The notes under the pieces were generated by a model. That model did not search any database. It was not told where the DNA came from and saw only the letters and a list, made by a program, of their open reading frames with translations. From an uncultured Methylobacillus sp. (GTDB taxonomy: Bacteria; Pseudomonadota; Gammaproteobacteria; Burkholderiales; Methylophilaceae), in the NCBI GenBank assembly GCA_946478865.1, contig CAMLDO010000007.1:23574-87573 (forward strand): 64,000 nt of DNA. Reading direction: 5' to 3'. Made by a program: the position numbers and the translations under genes. Each line of letters starts with the position of its first letter. Position 1 is the first letter of the stretch. This document shows positions 17,948-27,179 of the stretch, one piece after another.

Positions 17948-18775
17948 TTATTCCTGACTATCGGGAATCCGCACCGTGTATTGGCTGGACTTGTCCTCAC
18001 GCATCACTTCGAGCAGCCCGCGCTTCTGGGCGTCCTCTACCAGCTCCTTGAAAGAGCGGAATCCGTATGAAGATTCCGTAAAGCCTGGGCGGCGGCGCTG
18101 CATCGTGGTTTTCACGAGCGAACCCCAGATTCTTTCATCCGAGCCGCGCTCGGTGATAAGCGCCTCGACTGTTTCGACAATGAAGTCGAGCGCTTCCTGC
18201 CGGCGATCGTCATCGCTTTTAGCTCCGCTGGATTTCTTGTTGTCAGCAGCGGGCTTGCCCGAGCTTTTTCTCGCCTTGCTCTTCAGCTTGGCTTCCTGCT
18301 CGCGCACCAGATCGTCGTAGAAAATGAACTCGTCGCAATTGGCGCTGAGCAGATCGGAGGTGGATTGCCTGACACCTATGCCAATGACGTATTTGTTGTT
18401 TTCGCGCAGTTTGGAGACGAGCGGCGAAAAGTCCGAATCGCCGCTGATGATGACGAAGGCATCGACATGCAGTTTGGTATAGCAGAGGTCCAGCGCATCC
18501 ACGACCATGCGGATATCGGCTGAGTTTTTTCCGGACTGGCGGACATGCGGAATTTCGATCAGCTCGAAAGCGGCCTCATGCATGATGGGCTTGAACTCCT
18601 TGTATCGATCCCAGTCGCAATAGGCTTTTTTGACGACGATGCTTCCCTTGAGGAGCAGGCGCTCCAGAACTTTCTTGATATCGAACTGCGCATATCGCGC
18701 ATCCCGCACGCCAAGCGCAATATTTTCGAAATCACAGAACAGGGCCATATTGTTGATTTCGTGCAGCTCAGCCAT
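17948..18775 (-). CDS. NYN-domain protein with C-terminal OST-HTH/LOTUS domain
   Basis: 275 residues. The NYN (PIN-like) domain, about 1-165, shows the acidic catalytic positions in LFCDFENIA, SADIRMVVDALD and ISGDSDFSPLV. A lysine-rich linker (about 165-195) leads to an OST-HTH/LOTUS module (about 200-270). The family includes LabA/Limkain-type proteins and is thought to bind and cut RNA; LOTUS modules bind RNA or protein partners. Ribosome site AAGGTCGG. It lies upstream of, and divergent from, a cold-shock gene. Confidence 0.88.
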   Translation of the reverse strand: MAELHEINNMALFCDFENIALGVRDARYAQFDIKKVLERLLLKGSIVVKKAYCDWDRYKEFKPIMHEAAFELIEIPHVRQSGKNSADIRMVVDALDLCYTKLHVDAFVIISGDSDFSPLVSKLRENNKYVIGIGVRQSTSDLLSANCDEFIFYDDLVREQEAKLKSKARKSSGKPAADNKKSSGAKSDDDRRQEALDFIVETVEALITERGSDERIWGSLVKTTMQRRRPGFTESSYGFRSFKELVEDAQKRGLLEVMREDKSSQYTVRIPDSQE

Positions 18776-18989
18776 ATCCGACCTTTCATAAATATTTTAA
18801 TTTAAAAGAAATTTTCATTGCTTATTGGGAGATTATGGCGCAAAGTGAGTAACAGCGATATTCAAGTCTGTGTAGTTGTTGCCTGGTCCACTCCTTAGCT
18901 TTTCGGGTTCTCCTCCTTCACCCCCGCCCTCTTGATATTCGCCCTACAGGGGTGATTCCCCATTCTCATTTGTTTAAAGGATACAAGAC
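18776..18989 (+). other. Long leader region before the cold-shock gene
   Basis: A 214-base gap between divergent genes. It contains a C-rich stretch (about 18910-18950) and an AAAGGA ribosome site at 18976. Cold-shock genes often carry a long structured 5' leader; the space allows one here, but I could not identify a clear promoter or a defined fold. Confidence 0.3.
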
Positions 18990-19196
18990 ATGGCAACAGG
19001 TACCGTGAAGTGGTTCAATGACTCCAAGGGCTTCGGCTTCGTCACGCCGGACGATGGCAGTGCAGATCTTTTCGCCCACTACTCCGAAATTCAGAGCAAT
19101 GGCTTCAAGTCGTTGCAGGAAAGCCAGCGCGTTTCATTCGAAGTGGCTACAGGCCCGAAGGGCTTACAAGCTGTAAAGATCAACGCAGCGAGCTAA
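18990..19196 (+). CDS. Cold-shock protein, CspA family
   Basis: 68 residues, the usual size. Both RNA-binding motifs are present: KGFGFVTP (RNP1) and LFAHYSEI (RNP2-like, with Tyr where VHF/FVHF is common). It should bind single-stranded RNA and act as an RNA chaperone. A strong terminator follows. Confidence 0.95.
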   Translation: MATGTVKWFNDSKGFGFVTPDDGSADLFAHYSEIQSNGFKSLQESQRVSFEVATGPKGLQAVKINAAS

Positions 19197-19239
19197 TCGG
19201 ACATGCATCGAGGTCATCGCGATGACCTCTCCGGAAAAT

Positions 19240-19262
19240 GCCCGGATTTCCGGGCTTTTTTT
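19240..19262 (+). terminator. Terminator after cold-shock gene
   Basis: GCCCGG/CCGGGC stem with a 4-base loop followed by seven or more T. A 20-base perfect palindrome (19210-19229) lies between the stop codon and this hairpin. Confidence 0.85.
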
Positions 19263-19283
19263 ATTTTTTCCTAGGAAAACTGC

Positions 19284-19538
19284 ATGCCAAAAGAAGAACT
19301 GATTGAAATGAACGGGTTGGTATCGGAAGTGTTGCCGGATGCACGTTATCGGGTGACGCTGGATAACGGGCATCAAGTGATTGCCTATACGGCCGGCAAG
19401 ATGCGGAAACATCGTATCCGCATACTCGCAGGCGACAAGATTACCCTGGAAATGTCTCCCTATGACGTTTCAAAGGGGCGGATCACATTCCGCCACCTTG
19501 AGCCGCGCAATAACGCGAGCAGTTTCAGGCGCCGATGA
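19284..19538 (+). CDS. infA: Translation initiation factor IF-1, second (InfA2-type) copy
   Basis: 84 residues with the S1-like fold of IF-1: [22 protein letters not shown], then [25 protein letters not shown]. Standard IF-1 has 72 residues; this one has a 10-12 residue basic tail (NNASSFRRR). Many betaproteobacteria carry such a longer paralogue beside a cold-shock gene while the housekeeping infA sits in a ribosomal operon. Role here is probably ribosome start-site control under stress; that is inference. Confidence 0.9.
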   Translation: MPKEELIEMNGLVSEVLPDARYRVTLDNGHQVIAYTAGKMRKHRIRILAGDKITLEMSPYDVSKGRITFRHLEPRNNASSFRRR

Positions 19539-19586
19539 GACATCGACCGGGTTTCAATATTTATCAAAGAATTGCGAGGAAACATT

Positions 19587-19889
19587 ATGGCTAATGACAG
19601 CTATCGAATGAGGCAAGATATTTTGCATGATCACATGGAGCACATTCAGGATCTGGGAAGAGACAACGAAGTCTTGACCCACCTGCTTGAGGCTGCGGAA
19701 TCAGAAATAGGCAGGCTGAATCTGAAAGTCGAATGGCTGGAAGACGAACTGGGCGAACTCAAGGCAAAACGAAATGGCACTCCTTCTACGATCGGAAGAT
19801 TTGTAGACAACGAAGCATCGAGGCATCCATACAAGCCCAGCAAAATCAGCAGCCTGAAACCTGGCGTTTACACTGCTCATAGCAAATAA
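19587..19889 (+). CDS. Small coiled-coil protein of unknown function
   Basis: 100 residues from the ATG at 19587 (GAGGAA ribosome site). Residues about 20-65 (LGRDNEVLTHLLEAAESEIG and following) have regular heptad leucines and form a likely coiled coil; the tail is basic and disordered. It lies 48 bases after the IF-1 gene in the same direction and is closed by its own terminator. I do not recognise the family. Confidence 0.7.
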   Translation: MANDSYRMRQDILHDHMEHIQDLGRDNEVLTHLLEAAESEIGRLNLKVEWLEDELGELKAKRNGTPSTIGRFVDNEASRHPYKPSKISSLKPGVYTAHSK

Positions 19890-19920
19890 AACTTGCTCAT
19901 CATTATCGGATGACGGTTGC

Positions 19921-19949
19921 AAAGGCCCTGAATTGGGCCTTTTCTTTTT
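19921..19949 (+). terminator. Terminator after the coiled-coil gene
   Basis: AAAGGCCC/GGGCCTTT arms with a 6-base loop followed by TCTTTTT. Confidence 0.85.
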
Positions 19950-20174
19950 GCGGCGATAAACGCAACGGCAAGCGAGACTGTTGTGCAGAGACGTTGCCGA
20001 GCAGACGTGAAATAATCTCCGTAAATATCCTATAGAGTCTCCGATTTTATTCATCCGGATTTCCGGGTTCCTCACACCTCTCCATAAGGCAGCCAGAGAG
20101 GATGCAAACTGGAACTCATCCATAAATCCGCTGCCTATTCTTGAACAATAACTAAAGCCATAAACCCAAATACT

Positions 20175-21554
20175 ATGGAATACAAAGTCATCAATACCCA
20201 GATCGCGCCGACCGGGCGACTGGAAGTCCTCTCCAAAACCGAAGCGACCAAACTTCTTAACCGGGGGCATGGCAGCCTGCACCAGCTTTACCGCGACTGC
20301 TCGCTGGCGGTGCTCAATACCGGCAACGAGCTCGACGACGCCAAGGAGTTGCTGGAGCGTTACAGCTCATTCGATATTCGCATCATCCAGCGGCCGCGCG
20401 GGATCAAGCTGGACATCATCAATGCCCCGGCGACGGCTTTTGTCGACAACAAGATGATCGTCGGCGTGCGGGAGCATCTGTTCTCCGTGCTGCGCGACGT
20501 GATCTTCGTGCACGAGGAAATTTCCGGGAATCTGCGCTTCGACCTGGAGACTTCGGACGGGATTACCGAGGCCATTTTCCATATCCTGCGCAACGCCTCG
20601 GTGCTCAAGCCGCGCACCGATCCCAATGTGGTGGTGTGCTGGGGCGGGCACTCGATCAACCGCGAGGAATACGAATACACCAAGCTGGTGGGCTACCAGC
20701 TTGGGCTGCGCGGCTTCGATATCTGCACCGGCTGCGGGCCCGGCGCAATGAAGGGGCCGATGAAAGGAGCCACCATCGGGCATGCCAAGCAGCGCGTCGG
20801 CAAGGGGCGCTATATCGGCTTCACCGAGCCCGGCATCATCGCGGGCGAGCCGCCCAACCCCATCGTCAACGAGCTGGTGATCCTGCCGGACGTGGAAAAG
20901 CGGCTGGAGGCTTTCCTGCGCTTCGGACACGGCTTTGTCGTGTTCCCCGGCGGCGCAGGCACGGCGGAGGAAATCCTGTACGTGCTGGGCGTGCTGCTGC
21001 ACCCGGAAAACAAGGACATCCCCTTCCCCCTCATCTTCACCGGCCCGAAAAGCGCGGAAGATTATTTCCGCCAGATCGATTCGTTCATCGGCGATATCCT
21101 CGGTGAGGAGGCGCAGCGCCACTACAAGATCATCATCGACGACCCGGTGCAGGTGGCCCTCGAGATTCAGGCCGGCGTCAAGGCGGTGCGCAATTACCGC
21201 AAGCACCACCGCGACGCCTACTATTTCGATTCGCAGCTCAAGATCGAGCACGAGCTGCAGCTGCCTTTCCATCCCACGCACGAGAACATGCACAAACTGA
21301 AGCTGACCAAGCATCAGCCCAAACATGCGCTGGTCGCCAATCTGCGGCGCGCGTTTTCAGGGATCGTGGCAGGCAACGTCAAGGACGCCGGCATCCGCGC
21401 CATCGAGAAGCATGGGAAGTTCGAGCTGCGCGGCGATGCCACCATCATGAAACGGATGGATGCCTTGCTGACCGCTTTCGTCGAGCAAAGGCGGATGAAG
21501 CTGACGGGAAAATACGAACCTTGCTACCGCATCGTCGTGGACGATACCGTTTGA
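20175..21554 (+). CDS. ppnN: Nucleotide 5'-monophosphate nucleosidase PpnN
   Basis: 459 residues, colinear with E. coli PpnN (YgdH, 454 residues). The central LOG-type Rossmann domain has VVCWGGHSIN, GCGPGAMKGPMKGA and the catalytic PGGAGTAEE motif; the flanking N- and C-terminal parts (ending AFSGIVAGNVKDAGIRAIE...) are PpnN-specific. The enzyme cleaves purine and pyrimidine monophosphates to base and ribose 5-phosphate and is known to be stimulated by (p)ppGpp in E. coli. The 225-base upstream gap shows no clear operator. Confidence 0.93.
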   Translation: MEYKVINTQIAPTGRLEVLSKTEATKLLNRGHGSLHQLYRDCSLAVLNTGNELDDAKELLERYSSFDIRIIQRPRGIKLDIINAPATAFVDNKMIVGVREHLFSVLRDVIFVHEEISGNLRFDLETSDGITEAIFHILRNASVLKPRTDPNVVVCWGGHSINREEYEYTKLVGYQLGLRGFDICTGCGPGAMKGPMKGATIGHAKQRVGKGRYIGFTEPGIIAGEPPNPIVNELVILPDVEKRLEAFLRFGHGFVVFPGGAGTAEEILYVLGVLLHPENKDIPFPLIFTGPKSAEDYFRQIDSFIGDILGEEAQRHYKIIIDDPVQVALEIQAGVKAVRNYRKHHRDAYYFDSQLKIEHELQLPFHPTHENMHKLKLTKHQPKHALVANLRRAFSGIVAGNVKDAGIRAIEKHGKFELRGDATIMKRMDALLTAFVEQRRMKLTGKYEPCYRIVVDDTV

Positions 21555-21581
21555 CGGCTAAAACTTGACGGCCTGAAACCA

Positions 21582-21612
21582 AAAAAGGCTCCCCAAGCGG
21601 GAGCCTTTTTAT
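21582..21612. terminator. Bidirectional terminator between convergent genes
   Basis: Perfect 12-base arms AAAAAGGCTCCC/GGGAGCCTTTTT with loop CAAGC; T-runs on both strands serve ppnN and the gene at 21628. Confidence 0.88.
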
Positions 21613-21627
21613 TGGCAGGCCGACTTT

Positions 21628-22092
21628 TTATGGCTGATGTTTTCTCACGTAAGCGGCCAGCCTTTCGCTAGGAGAGTCCGGCTGAATGCCGACCCAGTTA
21701 ACCTCTTTCTGCACAATCACGCGCCCCTCCTCGTCCGCCTTGAAGATGGCGACCCGGTTCCGTTCGAGATCGAATCCCGCCCAGAACAGATGGGGCTGGG
21801 TCTGCCGGCGGGTATAGTCGTAGGTCTTGGCCATGACCGGCGCGAGGAACAGCAGCTCGCCGTGCCGCTCGATGCGCAGGGGGTCCATGAAATAAAGGGC
21901 GGTGACCGGAGTAACGACCAGCGTCCAGGGATAGGTAGGATCAGTGTAGATATTCTGCTTGTAGACGATCTGCCAGCCGCTTTGCACCCCTGCGGCGATT
22001 TCATTGTCGGCCCACCCATAATCCTGATGCATGTAGAACGCGGAAACGGCGAGGATGACCGCCATTCCCAGTACAAGCAGAAACCTGAACAC
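21628..22092 (-). CDS. Membrane-anchored protein of unknown function
   Basis: 154 residues from a GTG start preceded by AAGGAAG. One N-terminal membrane helix (about 2-20) is followed by a soluble domain rich in aromatic residues, presumably periplasmic. No catalytic motif is visible and I do not recognise the family. It stands alone between ppnN and the GGDEF-EAL gene. Confidence 0.7.
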   Translation of the reverse strand: MFRFLLVLGMAVILAVSAFYMHQDYGWADNEIAAGVQSGWQIVYKQNIYTDPTYPWTLVVTPVTALYFMDPLRIERHGELLFLAPVMAKTYDYTRRQTQPHLFWAGFDLERNRVAIFKADEEGRVIVQKEVNWVGIQPDSPSERLAAYVRKHQP

Positions 22093-22247
22093 TTCACTTC
22101 CTTGTTATTGCGATTGCCATAGATTGTTGAACATGACGGGAAACCGTCAGAAGACATGCGGCCCGATCAATCCGCAATTATGCCGTCTCGATGTCCATTC
22201 TGTTACCCCGAATGCGCTCATCGAGCGTAAAGAGGCCCGCAATAAGA

Positions 22248-24854
22248 CTAGTGCATCTGCGCTTGCGTTCCCGGCGCGTACTTAGTGAGCAAAGGGAAAT
22301 TCCGCCCTTCGTTTTCCTGCCACTTGTGCACCCACTTTTCGAATTCGTTGGGCGGCAAAGGCTTGGAGAAATAATAGCCCTGGCCGCAATCGCAGCCCAT
22401 ATCGTTCAGCAATGTCAGCTGCTCCTCTGTCTCGATCCCCTCCGCCACTACGCGCAAGCTGAGCTTGTGCGCCATCACGATGATGGCCTCGACCAGTGCC
22501 ATATCCGAGGCGTCCGTCTTGATGTTCTTGATGAAGGAACGATCGATCTTGAGGTAGTCCACATCCAGCCGCTTGATGTAGGCGAGCGATGAATAACCGG
22601 TGCCGAAGTCGTCGATGGCAAGCTGGATGCCGGCCTTGCGGAATTTCAGCAGCTCGGTGGTAGCGGTTTCGGATTCGAGCAGCACGCCTTCGGTGATCTC
22701 GATGCACAGGCCCTCGCCGTTGAGGCCGGTCTCTCGCAGCCGCGCGAGCCAAAGATCGAAGAACGAAGGATCGAGAAACTGCACGGGCGAGAGGTTCACG
22801 CTGATCTTCATGTCGTCCATGAGATGAATGCGCCAGTACTCGGCCTGTGCGATGGCAGTATGCACGGTCCAGTCGCCTATTTCGTGGATGAGGCCCGTTT
22901 CCTCGGCAAGCGGGATGAATTCCGCCGGGCTGACCATGCCGTGGTGCTGATGGTGCCAGCGGATGAGGGCCTCGGCCTTGTAGGCGCTGCCATTGTGCAG
23001 ATCGACAATGGGCTGGTAGTAGAGCTGGAAGTCCTGATTTTTTACGGCGCTGCGCAGATCGCGCATCTGGTGTGAGCGGCGGTCGGCCGTGAGCTGCATG
23101 CTTTCGGTGAAGTAGCAGAAGCGGCTGCGGCCGAGATTCTTGGCGGAGTACATGGCCTGGTCGGCGTTGCGGATCAGATGGTCGATATCGGTCGCGTCGT
23201 CGGGGTAGAGCGTGACGCCGATGCTGGCCGAGATGTAGTGCACCTGCTCCTTGATGTGAAACGGCTCCTGCAGCGACTCGATGATGCTGTCCGCAATGCG
23301 GGCGATCACGTCGATGTCGCCGAGGCCCGGCAGGATCACGGTGAACTCATCGCCACCCAGTCGGGCCACGGTATCCGTCGCCCTGACCACAGTCATCAGG
23401 CGCCGGGCGACTTCGATGAGCAATTGATCCCCGCCTTCGTGACCGACGGTATCGTTGACCTCCTTGAAGCGGTCCAGATCGATGAAGAACAGCGTGAGCT
23501 TTTCGCCGGCACGGTCGGTTTTCAGCAATTCCTGCTCCAGCCGTTCCTTGAACAGGCGCCGGTTGGGAAGCCTGGTGAGGGCATCGTAATTGGCTTCGAA
23601 CCAGATGCGTTCCTCGGATTTCTTCTTCTCGGTGATGTCGGAAAACAGCGCGATAAAACGGTACGGCTGGTGCTGTTCGTCAAATACCGTATTGATCTTG
23701 ACCAGCTTGACGTATTCCTCGCCGGCCTTGTCGAGCTCCCAGATCTCCCCCTGCCAGTAGCCCTCTTCCGCGAGGGCGGCATCGATCTCGTCCTTGAGCG
23801 TGGGCGGATTGGTGGATGAAGTGAATTCGAAGGGGTGCCGGCCGAGCACTTCGGGCAAGGTGTAGCCGGAAATAGCCGTGAACGCGGGGTTGGCCGAGAT
23901 GATCTCGGCGTTCGGCCCCAGGATCAGCATGCCCTCGCTGCTGTTCTTGTAAACGCTGTCCGAGAGTTTGAGCTCCTCCTCGGAAAAATGCTGGTCGATG
24001 GCAATCTGCGCGAGGCGCGAGAAGTGGGCGATGAGCTGATGGTCAACTGCCGTGAATACTTCGCCTGCATAGCGGAAAAGCATGAAGCGCGCCGTGACTT
24101 CCGGCGACTTCACGTCGAGCAGCAGCGAGAGGCACGGCCCTAGCCGGGAATCGTGCAGCATTTCGCGCAGCTCCTCGAACTCGACCTCCCCCGCCATATC
24201 CTGCGAGAGGATCATCGGATCCTCCGAAGCCACCTGGCCGCACACGCGGTCGTAAGCCTGCGTCATGATGCGGTGCACCTTCTCCGCGAGATCCTGCGGC
24301 AGCGCGCCGCTCTGGTAAACCTGTACGCGATCCCGGCTTTGCAGCAGCAATGCGCCGAGCACGCCGGGCTCGTATTCCTCGGCACCCTTGGTCAGCCGGT
24401 CGAGGGCGCGCGACAGCGATTGGTTCTTTGCCACCCGTTCCAGCACGTCGGCCCGCACCTGGTCGAAAACTTCCGCCTTCTTGCGCTCGGTGATGTCGCG
24501 CACAATGGCGCAGCTGTATTCCTTGCCGTCGTGATCGATGTAGTTGCTGTTGATCTCGACCGGCATCATGCTGCCGTCCTTGCGGCGGTGCCAGGTCTCG
24601 AAAGTGCAGGAGCCGGTTTCCCGCAGCCGGGCGAAATGCTGCGCCCACAGCTCGGGCGTATAGCGGGGATCGATATCGAAAATGGTGAGCCGGCGTATCT
24701 CTTCCTCGGTGTAGCCGAGGGCCTTGCGTCCCTGGGGATTGGCGTACAGGAGATTTCCGTCCGGACTCAGCCAGCTGATGCAGTCTTTTATCCGCTCGAT
24801 CGATGAAATGGATAACGGGACAAAGTCGGGAATAACCTCATCGAACCTTGTCAT
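22248..24854 (-). CDS. Cyclic di-GMP signalling protein: PAS-(GAF-like)-PAS-GGDEF-EAL
   Basis: 868 residues without membrane helices. First PAS about 10-130, a degenerate sensor region about 130-295, second PAS about 300-415, GGDEF about 425-585 and EAL about 595-845. The cyclase motif RLGGDEF is intact with an RATD inhibitory site five residues before it. The phosphodiesterase motifs are also complete: EALIRW, NLSPVQF, EITEG, DDFGTGYSSL, LKIDRSFI and AEGIE. Both activities are therefore possible. It is a monocistronic cytoplasmic protein; the PAS ligand is unknown. Confidence 0.93.
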   Translation of the reverse strand: MTRFDEVIPDFVPLSISSIERIKDCISWLSPDGNLLYANPQGRKALGYTEEEIRRLTIFDIDPRYTPELWAQHFARLRETGSCTFETWHRRKDGSMMPVEINSNYIDHDGKEYSCAIVRDITERKKAEVFDQVRADVLERVAKNQSLSRALDRLTKGAEEYEPGVLGALLLQSRDRVQVYQSGALPQDLAEKVHRIMTQAYDRVCGQVASEDPMILSQDMAGEVEFEELREMLHDSRLGPCLSLLLDVKSPEVTARFMLFRYAGEVFTAVDHQLIAHFSRLAQIAIDQHFSEEELKLSDSVYKNSSEGMLILGPNAEIISANPAFTAISGYTLPEVLGRHPFEFTSSTNPPTLKDEIDAALAEEGYWQGEIWELDKAGEEYVKLVKINTVFDEQHQPYRFIALFSDITEKKKSEERIWFEANYDALTRLPNRRLFKERLEQELLKTDRAGEKLTLFFIDLDRFKEVNDTVGHEGGDQLLIEVARRLMTVVRATDTVARLGGDEFTVILPGLGDIDVIARIADSIIESLQEPFHIKEQVHYISASIGVTLYPDDATDIDHLIRNADQAMYSAKNLGRSRFCYFTESMQLTADRRSHQMRDLRSAVKNQDFQLYYQPIVDLHNGSAYKAEALIRWHHQHHGMVSPAEFIPLAEETGLIHEIGDWTVHTAIAQAEYWRIHLMDDMKISVNLSPVQFLDPSFFDLWLARLRETGLNGEGLCIEITEGVLLESETATTELLKFRKAGIQLAIDDFGTGYSSLAYIKRLDVDYLKIDRSFIKNIKTDASDMALVEAIIVMAHKLSLRVVAEGIETEEQLTLLNDMGCDCGQGYYFSKPLPPNEFEKWVHKWQENEGRNFPLLTKYAPGTQAQMH

Positions 24855-24860
24855 GCGTGC

Positions 24861-25055
24861 TTACGACAACTTGCCGATCGCCGCGCTCACATCGGCGGGC
24901 GTCTCGAAATCCTCGTCCGGCAATTGTTCCAGCGACGCGTAGACATTTTCGTCGGCACCCATTTTCTTGGCATTGGCGAGCAGCGCCTCGCGCCTGGCCG
25001 GGTAATCGACGCCTTTGAGGTACTTCTGCAGCTGAATCGGATTGACTTGCGACAT
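24861..25055 (-). CDS. DUF2795-family small protein
   Basis: 64 residues from the ATG at 25053-25055. NPIQLQKYLKGVDYPARREA and the ...LEQLPDEDFETPADV stretch fit the DUF2795 helix-turn-helix-like fold. Its stop is 7 bases from the start of the GGDEF-EAL gene on the same strand, so the two may be cotranscribed. A longer in-frame reading to 25151 lacks a ribosome site; AAGGAG precedes this ATG. Confidence 0.85.
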   Translation of the reverse strand: MSQVNPIQLQKYLKGVDYPARREALLANAKKMGADENVYASLEQLPDEDFETPADVSAAIGKLS

Positions 25056-25243
25056 GGCGAACTCCTTTGCATGATGGAGAGGCATTGTTCTTCCCGATGT
25101 GACCGCGCTCAGGGGCACAAGTTGGCAAGTTTTCTTCAATCGCCTCGGCATGCGCGATTGAAGGATTTTGCCGCGCTAGAGCTCAGAACCGCGCTCCAAA
25201 CCTGCTGTCATTGCTTGTATCCTGTGCCTGCAAGGAAACTTCC

Positions 25244-25879
25244 ATGAACGATCACGCAACCGCTAGCGAAAACACGGCTCACGCACCGCCCCATCGGAAG
25301 CCGGTACGGGTCTGGAGCGATTTCGTCTGCCCGTATTGCATGCTCGCGGAACACGTATTGCAGGACGCAGCGCAGGGGCTGGATATCGAGGTCGTCTGGG
25401 AGCCTTTCGAGCTGCGCCCTTATCCGACCCCTACCCTGCGACCCGAGGACGAGTATCTGCCCAGCGTGTGGAAACATTCGGTGTATCCGCTGGCGGAGCA
25501 CCTGAAGGTGCCGATCTCGCTGCCCACGATTTCGCCGCAGCCGTATACACGCCTCGCCTTCATCGGCTTCCAGTATGCGCAGGAACAAGGCCGGGGCAAT
25601 GCGTATGTGGAGGAAGTATTCAAGGCATTTTTCCAGCAGGATCGGGATATCGGCGATCAGGAAGTGTTGCGGGATATTGCCGAGAACGCCGGACTTAATC
25701 CGCTGGCATTCGCCGAGGCGCTGGAAAGCGAAGCTTACGCAGCCAAGCATGACCGTGCATTGCAGGACGCCAGGGCGTTCGACGTCACGGCCGTACCGGT
25801 GATACTGGTGGGCGAGCAGAAATTTGTCGGCCTGCCGGAAAAACAGGCGTTGCGGCGCGCATTGGAGCAACTGCAATAG
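25244..25879 (+). CDS. DsbA-family oxidoreductase (FrnE type)
   Basis: 211 residues. Thioredoxin-like with an active-site CPYC in WSDFVCPYCMLAEH, an inserted helical domain, and the cis-proline loop TAVPVILVG. There is no signal peptide, so it is cytoplasmic like FrnE, a group of disulfide/glutathione-type oxidoreductases. Start at the ATG preceded by AAGGAAA. Confidence 0.9.
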   Translation: MNDHATASENTAHAPPHRKPVRVWSDFVCPYCMLAEHVLQDAAQGLDIEVVWEPFELRPYPTPTLRPEDEYLPSVWKHSVYPLAEHLKVPISLPTISPQPYTRLAFIGFQYAQEQGRGNAYVEEVFKAFFQQDRDIGDQEVLRDIAENAGLNPLAFAEALESEAYAAKHDRALQDARAFDVTAVPVILVGEQKFVGLPEKQALRRALEQLQ

Positions 25880-25910
25880 CGGTCGCGCCTATCAAGCAAG
25901 GAGCAAGCGC

Positions 25911-26051
25911 ATGATCTGGATCATACTGACCGTGGTGGTGGTCTTCCTGATCGCAACGGGTATGCCGCTGATCCGCGACAACCTTTACGAGAAGCGCAGG
26001 CGAGAAGAGATGTCAGGTGAGCATCCGGAGGATGGACACCGCGCCCCTTGA
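25911..26051 (+). CDS. Small single-helix membrane protein
   Basis: 46 residues: a membrane helix (about 2-22, IWIILTVVVVFLIATGMPLI), then a charged tail. A good AAGGAG ribosome site and a 31-base gap after the DsbA-like gene suggest cotranscription. Function unknown. Confidence 0.65.
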   Translation: MIWIILTVVVVFLIATGMPLIRDNLYEKRRREEMSGEHPEDGHRAP

Positions 26052-26061
26052 AACGAGACGT

Positions 26062-26985
26062 TCAGTTACGTCTTGAAATCCGCTCGATGCCTTCCGCATC
26101 CGGTACGGGCAATTGCAGATGCTGTTCCAGATAGCGGATGAATACCTGTGTCTTGAGTGGCAGGTGGCGGCGCGAGGGGTAGACCGCGTAGATGGATTGC
26201 TGGCGTCCCGGATGAAACTGCGGCAGGACCAGCTGCAAATCGCCGCGTTCGATTTCCTGGTGAATCTGCCAGTAGCACACCATCCCCACGCCCAACCCAT
26301 CCTGTATCGCGGCCACCAGCGCCTCGCTGTAATTGGTCTGGAAGTTGCCGTGCACCTTCTGATGGAACACGCGCCCCGCGTCGGAAAACTCCCAGTTGTA
26401 GTTCTCGTTGAGGATGATGCAGTTGTGGTGCTCGAGGTCGGACGGATGCTCCAGAGGCGGCGCTTTGGCCAGATATTCCGCCGTGGCGCACAGCACTTCG
26501 GGCGAAGGGCCGAGCTTGCGGGCGATGAGACTGGAATCGTTCATCTGCGCGCCGCGGATCGCGAGATCGATGCCTTCGGCAACAATGTCGAGCACCTTGT
26601 CGGACAACTCCAGGCTGATGGAAATCCGGGGATATTCCTTCATGAAGCGGGTAATCACCGGCATCAGATAGAGCCGTGAAAAAGAGGCGGAAGCCGTGAT
26701 GCGAATCGCGCCGCTCGGCTCGGTTTTCTCGCCCCATTCGCTTTCGTAGCTATCTATGAGATCCAGCAGGTGGCGCGTCTGCTCGAACAGGCGCTGCCCT
26801 TCGTTGGTGGGCTGGATAGTGCGCGTGGTACGGTGAAAGAGGCGCGCGCCGAAATCGCTTTCCAGCTGCGCGAGGCGCTTGCTGATTACGCCGGGCGTAG
26901 TCTGCACGAGCGCCGCCACGGCGGAAAGGCTGCGCTTTTCGTAGATGTGCGCAAACAGCTTAAGGTCGTCGATGGATTTGAACAT
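26062..26985 (-). CDS. LysR-family transcriptional regulator
   Basis: 307 residues, full length. Helix-turn-helix at about 1-60 (RSLSAVAALVQTTPGVISKR) with the effector domain after it. It belongs to the sub-group that often regulates nearby reductases and membrane proteins. It lies last in a run of four minus-strand genes (27999, 27578, 27126, 26985) and may regulate or be part of that run. Confidence 0.92.
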   Translation of the reverse strand: MFKSIDDLKLFAHIYEKRSLSAVAALVQTTPGVISKRLAQLESDFGARLFHRTTRTIQPTNEGQRLFEQTRHLLDLIDSYESEWGEKTEPSGAIRITASASFSRLYLMPVITRFMKEYPRISISLELSDKVLDIVAEGIDLAIRGAQMNDSSLIARKLGPSPEVLCATAEYLAKAPPLEHPSDLEHHNCIILNENYNWEFSDAGRVFHQKVHGNFQTNYSEALVAAIQDGLGVGMVCYWQIHQEIERGDLQLVLPQFHPGRQQSIYAVYPSRRHLPLKTQVFIRYLEQHLQLPVPDAEGIERISRRN

Positions 26986-27009
26986 CAGCGGTGGGTAATT
27001 TGCGAGTGC

Positions 27010-27126
27010 TCAGTATTCATAAATCGACAGGTAATATCTGCCGCACGCCTCCAGCTTGCCCAGCCATTCCATGAATCGCGGATAAAACCGCGGCTTGCCC
27101 TGCCTGCCTGAATCGCTGCGTTTCAT
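27010..27126 (-). CDS. Very small basic protein, 38 residues
   Basis: ATG at 27124-27126 with an excellent AAGGAGG ribosome site seven bases upstream. The product MKRSDSGRQGKPRFYPRFME... ends ...GRYYLSIYEY and is rich in Arg and aromatic residues. It lies 53 bases after the membrane-protein gene and 24 bases before the LysR gene on the same strand. I do not recognise it; the ribosome site is the main evidence that it is real. Confidence 0.55.
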   Translation of the reverse strand: MKRSDSGRQGKPRFYPRFMEWLGKLEACGRYYLSIYEY

Positions 27127-27179
27127 GTCTGCCTCCTTCGCGCTCCTGCGGGTGCATGGCCGATTGCCCGGCCACGTGC

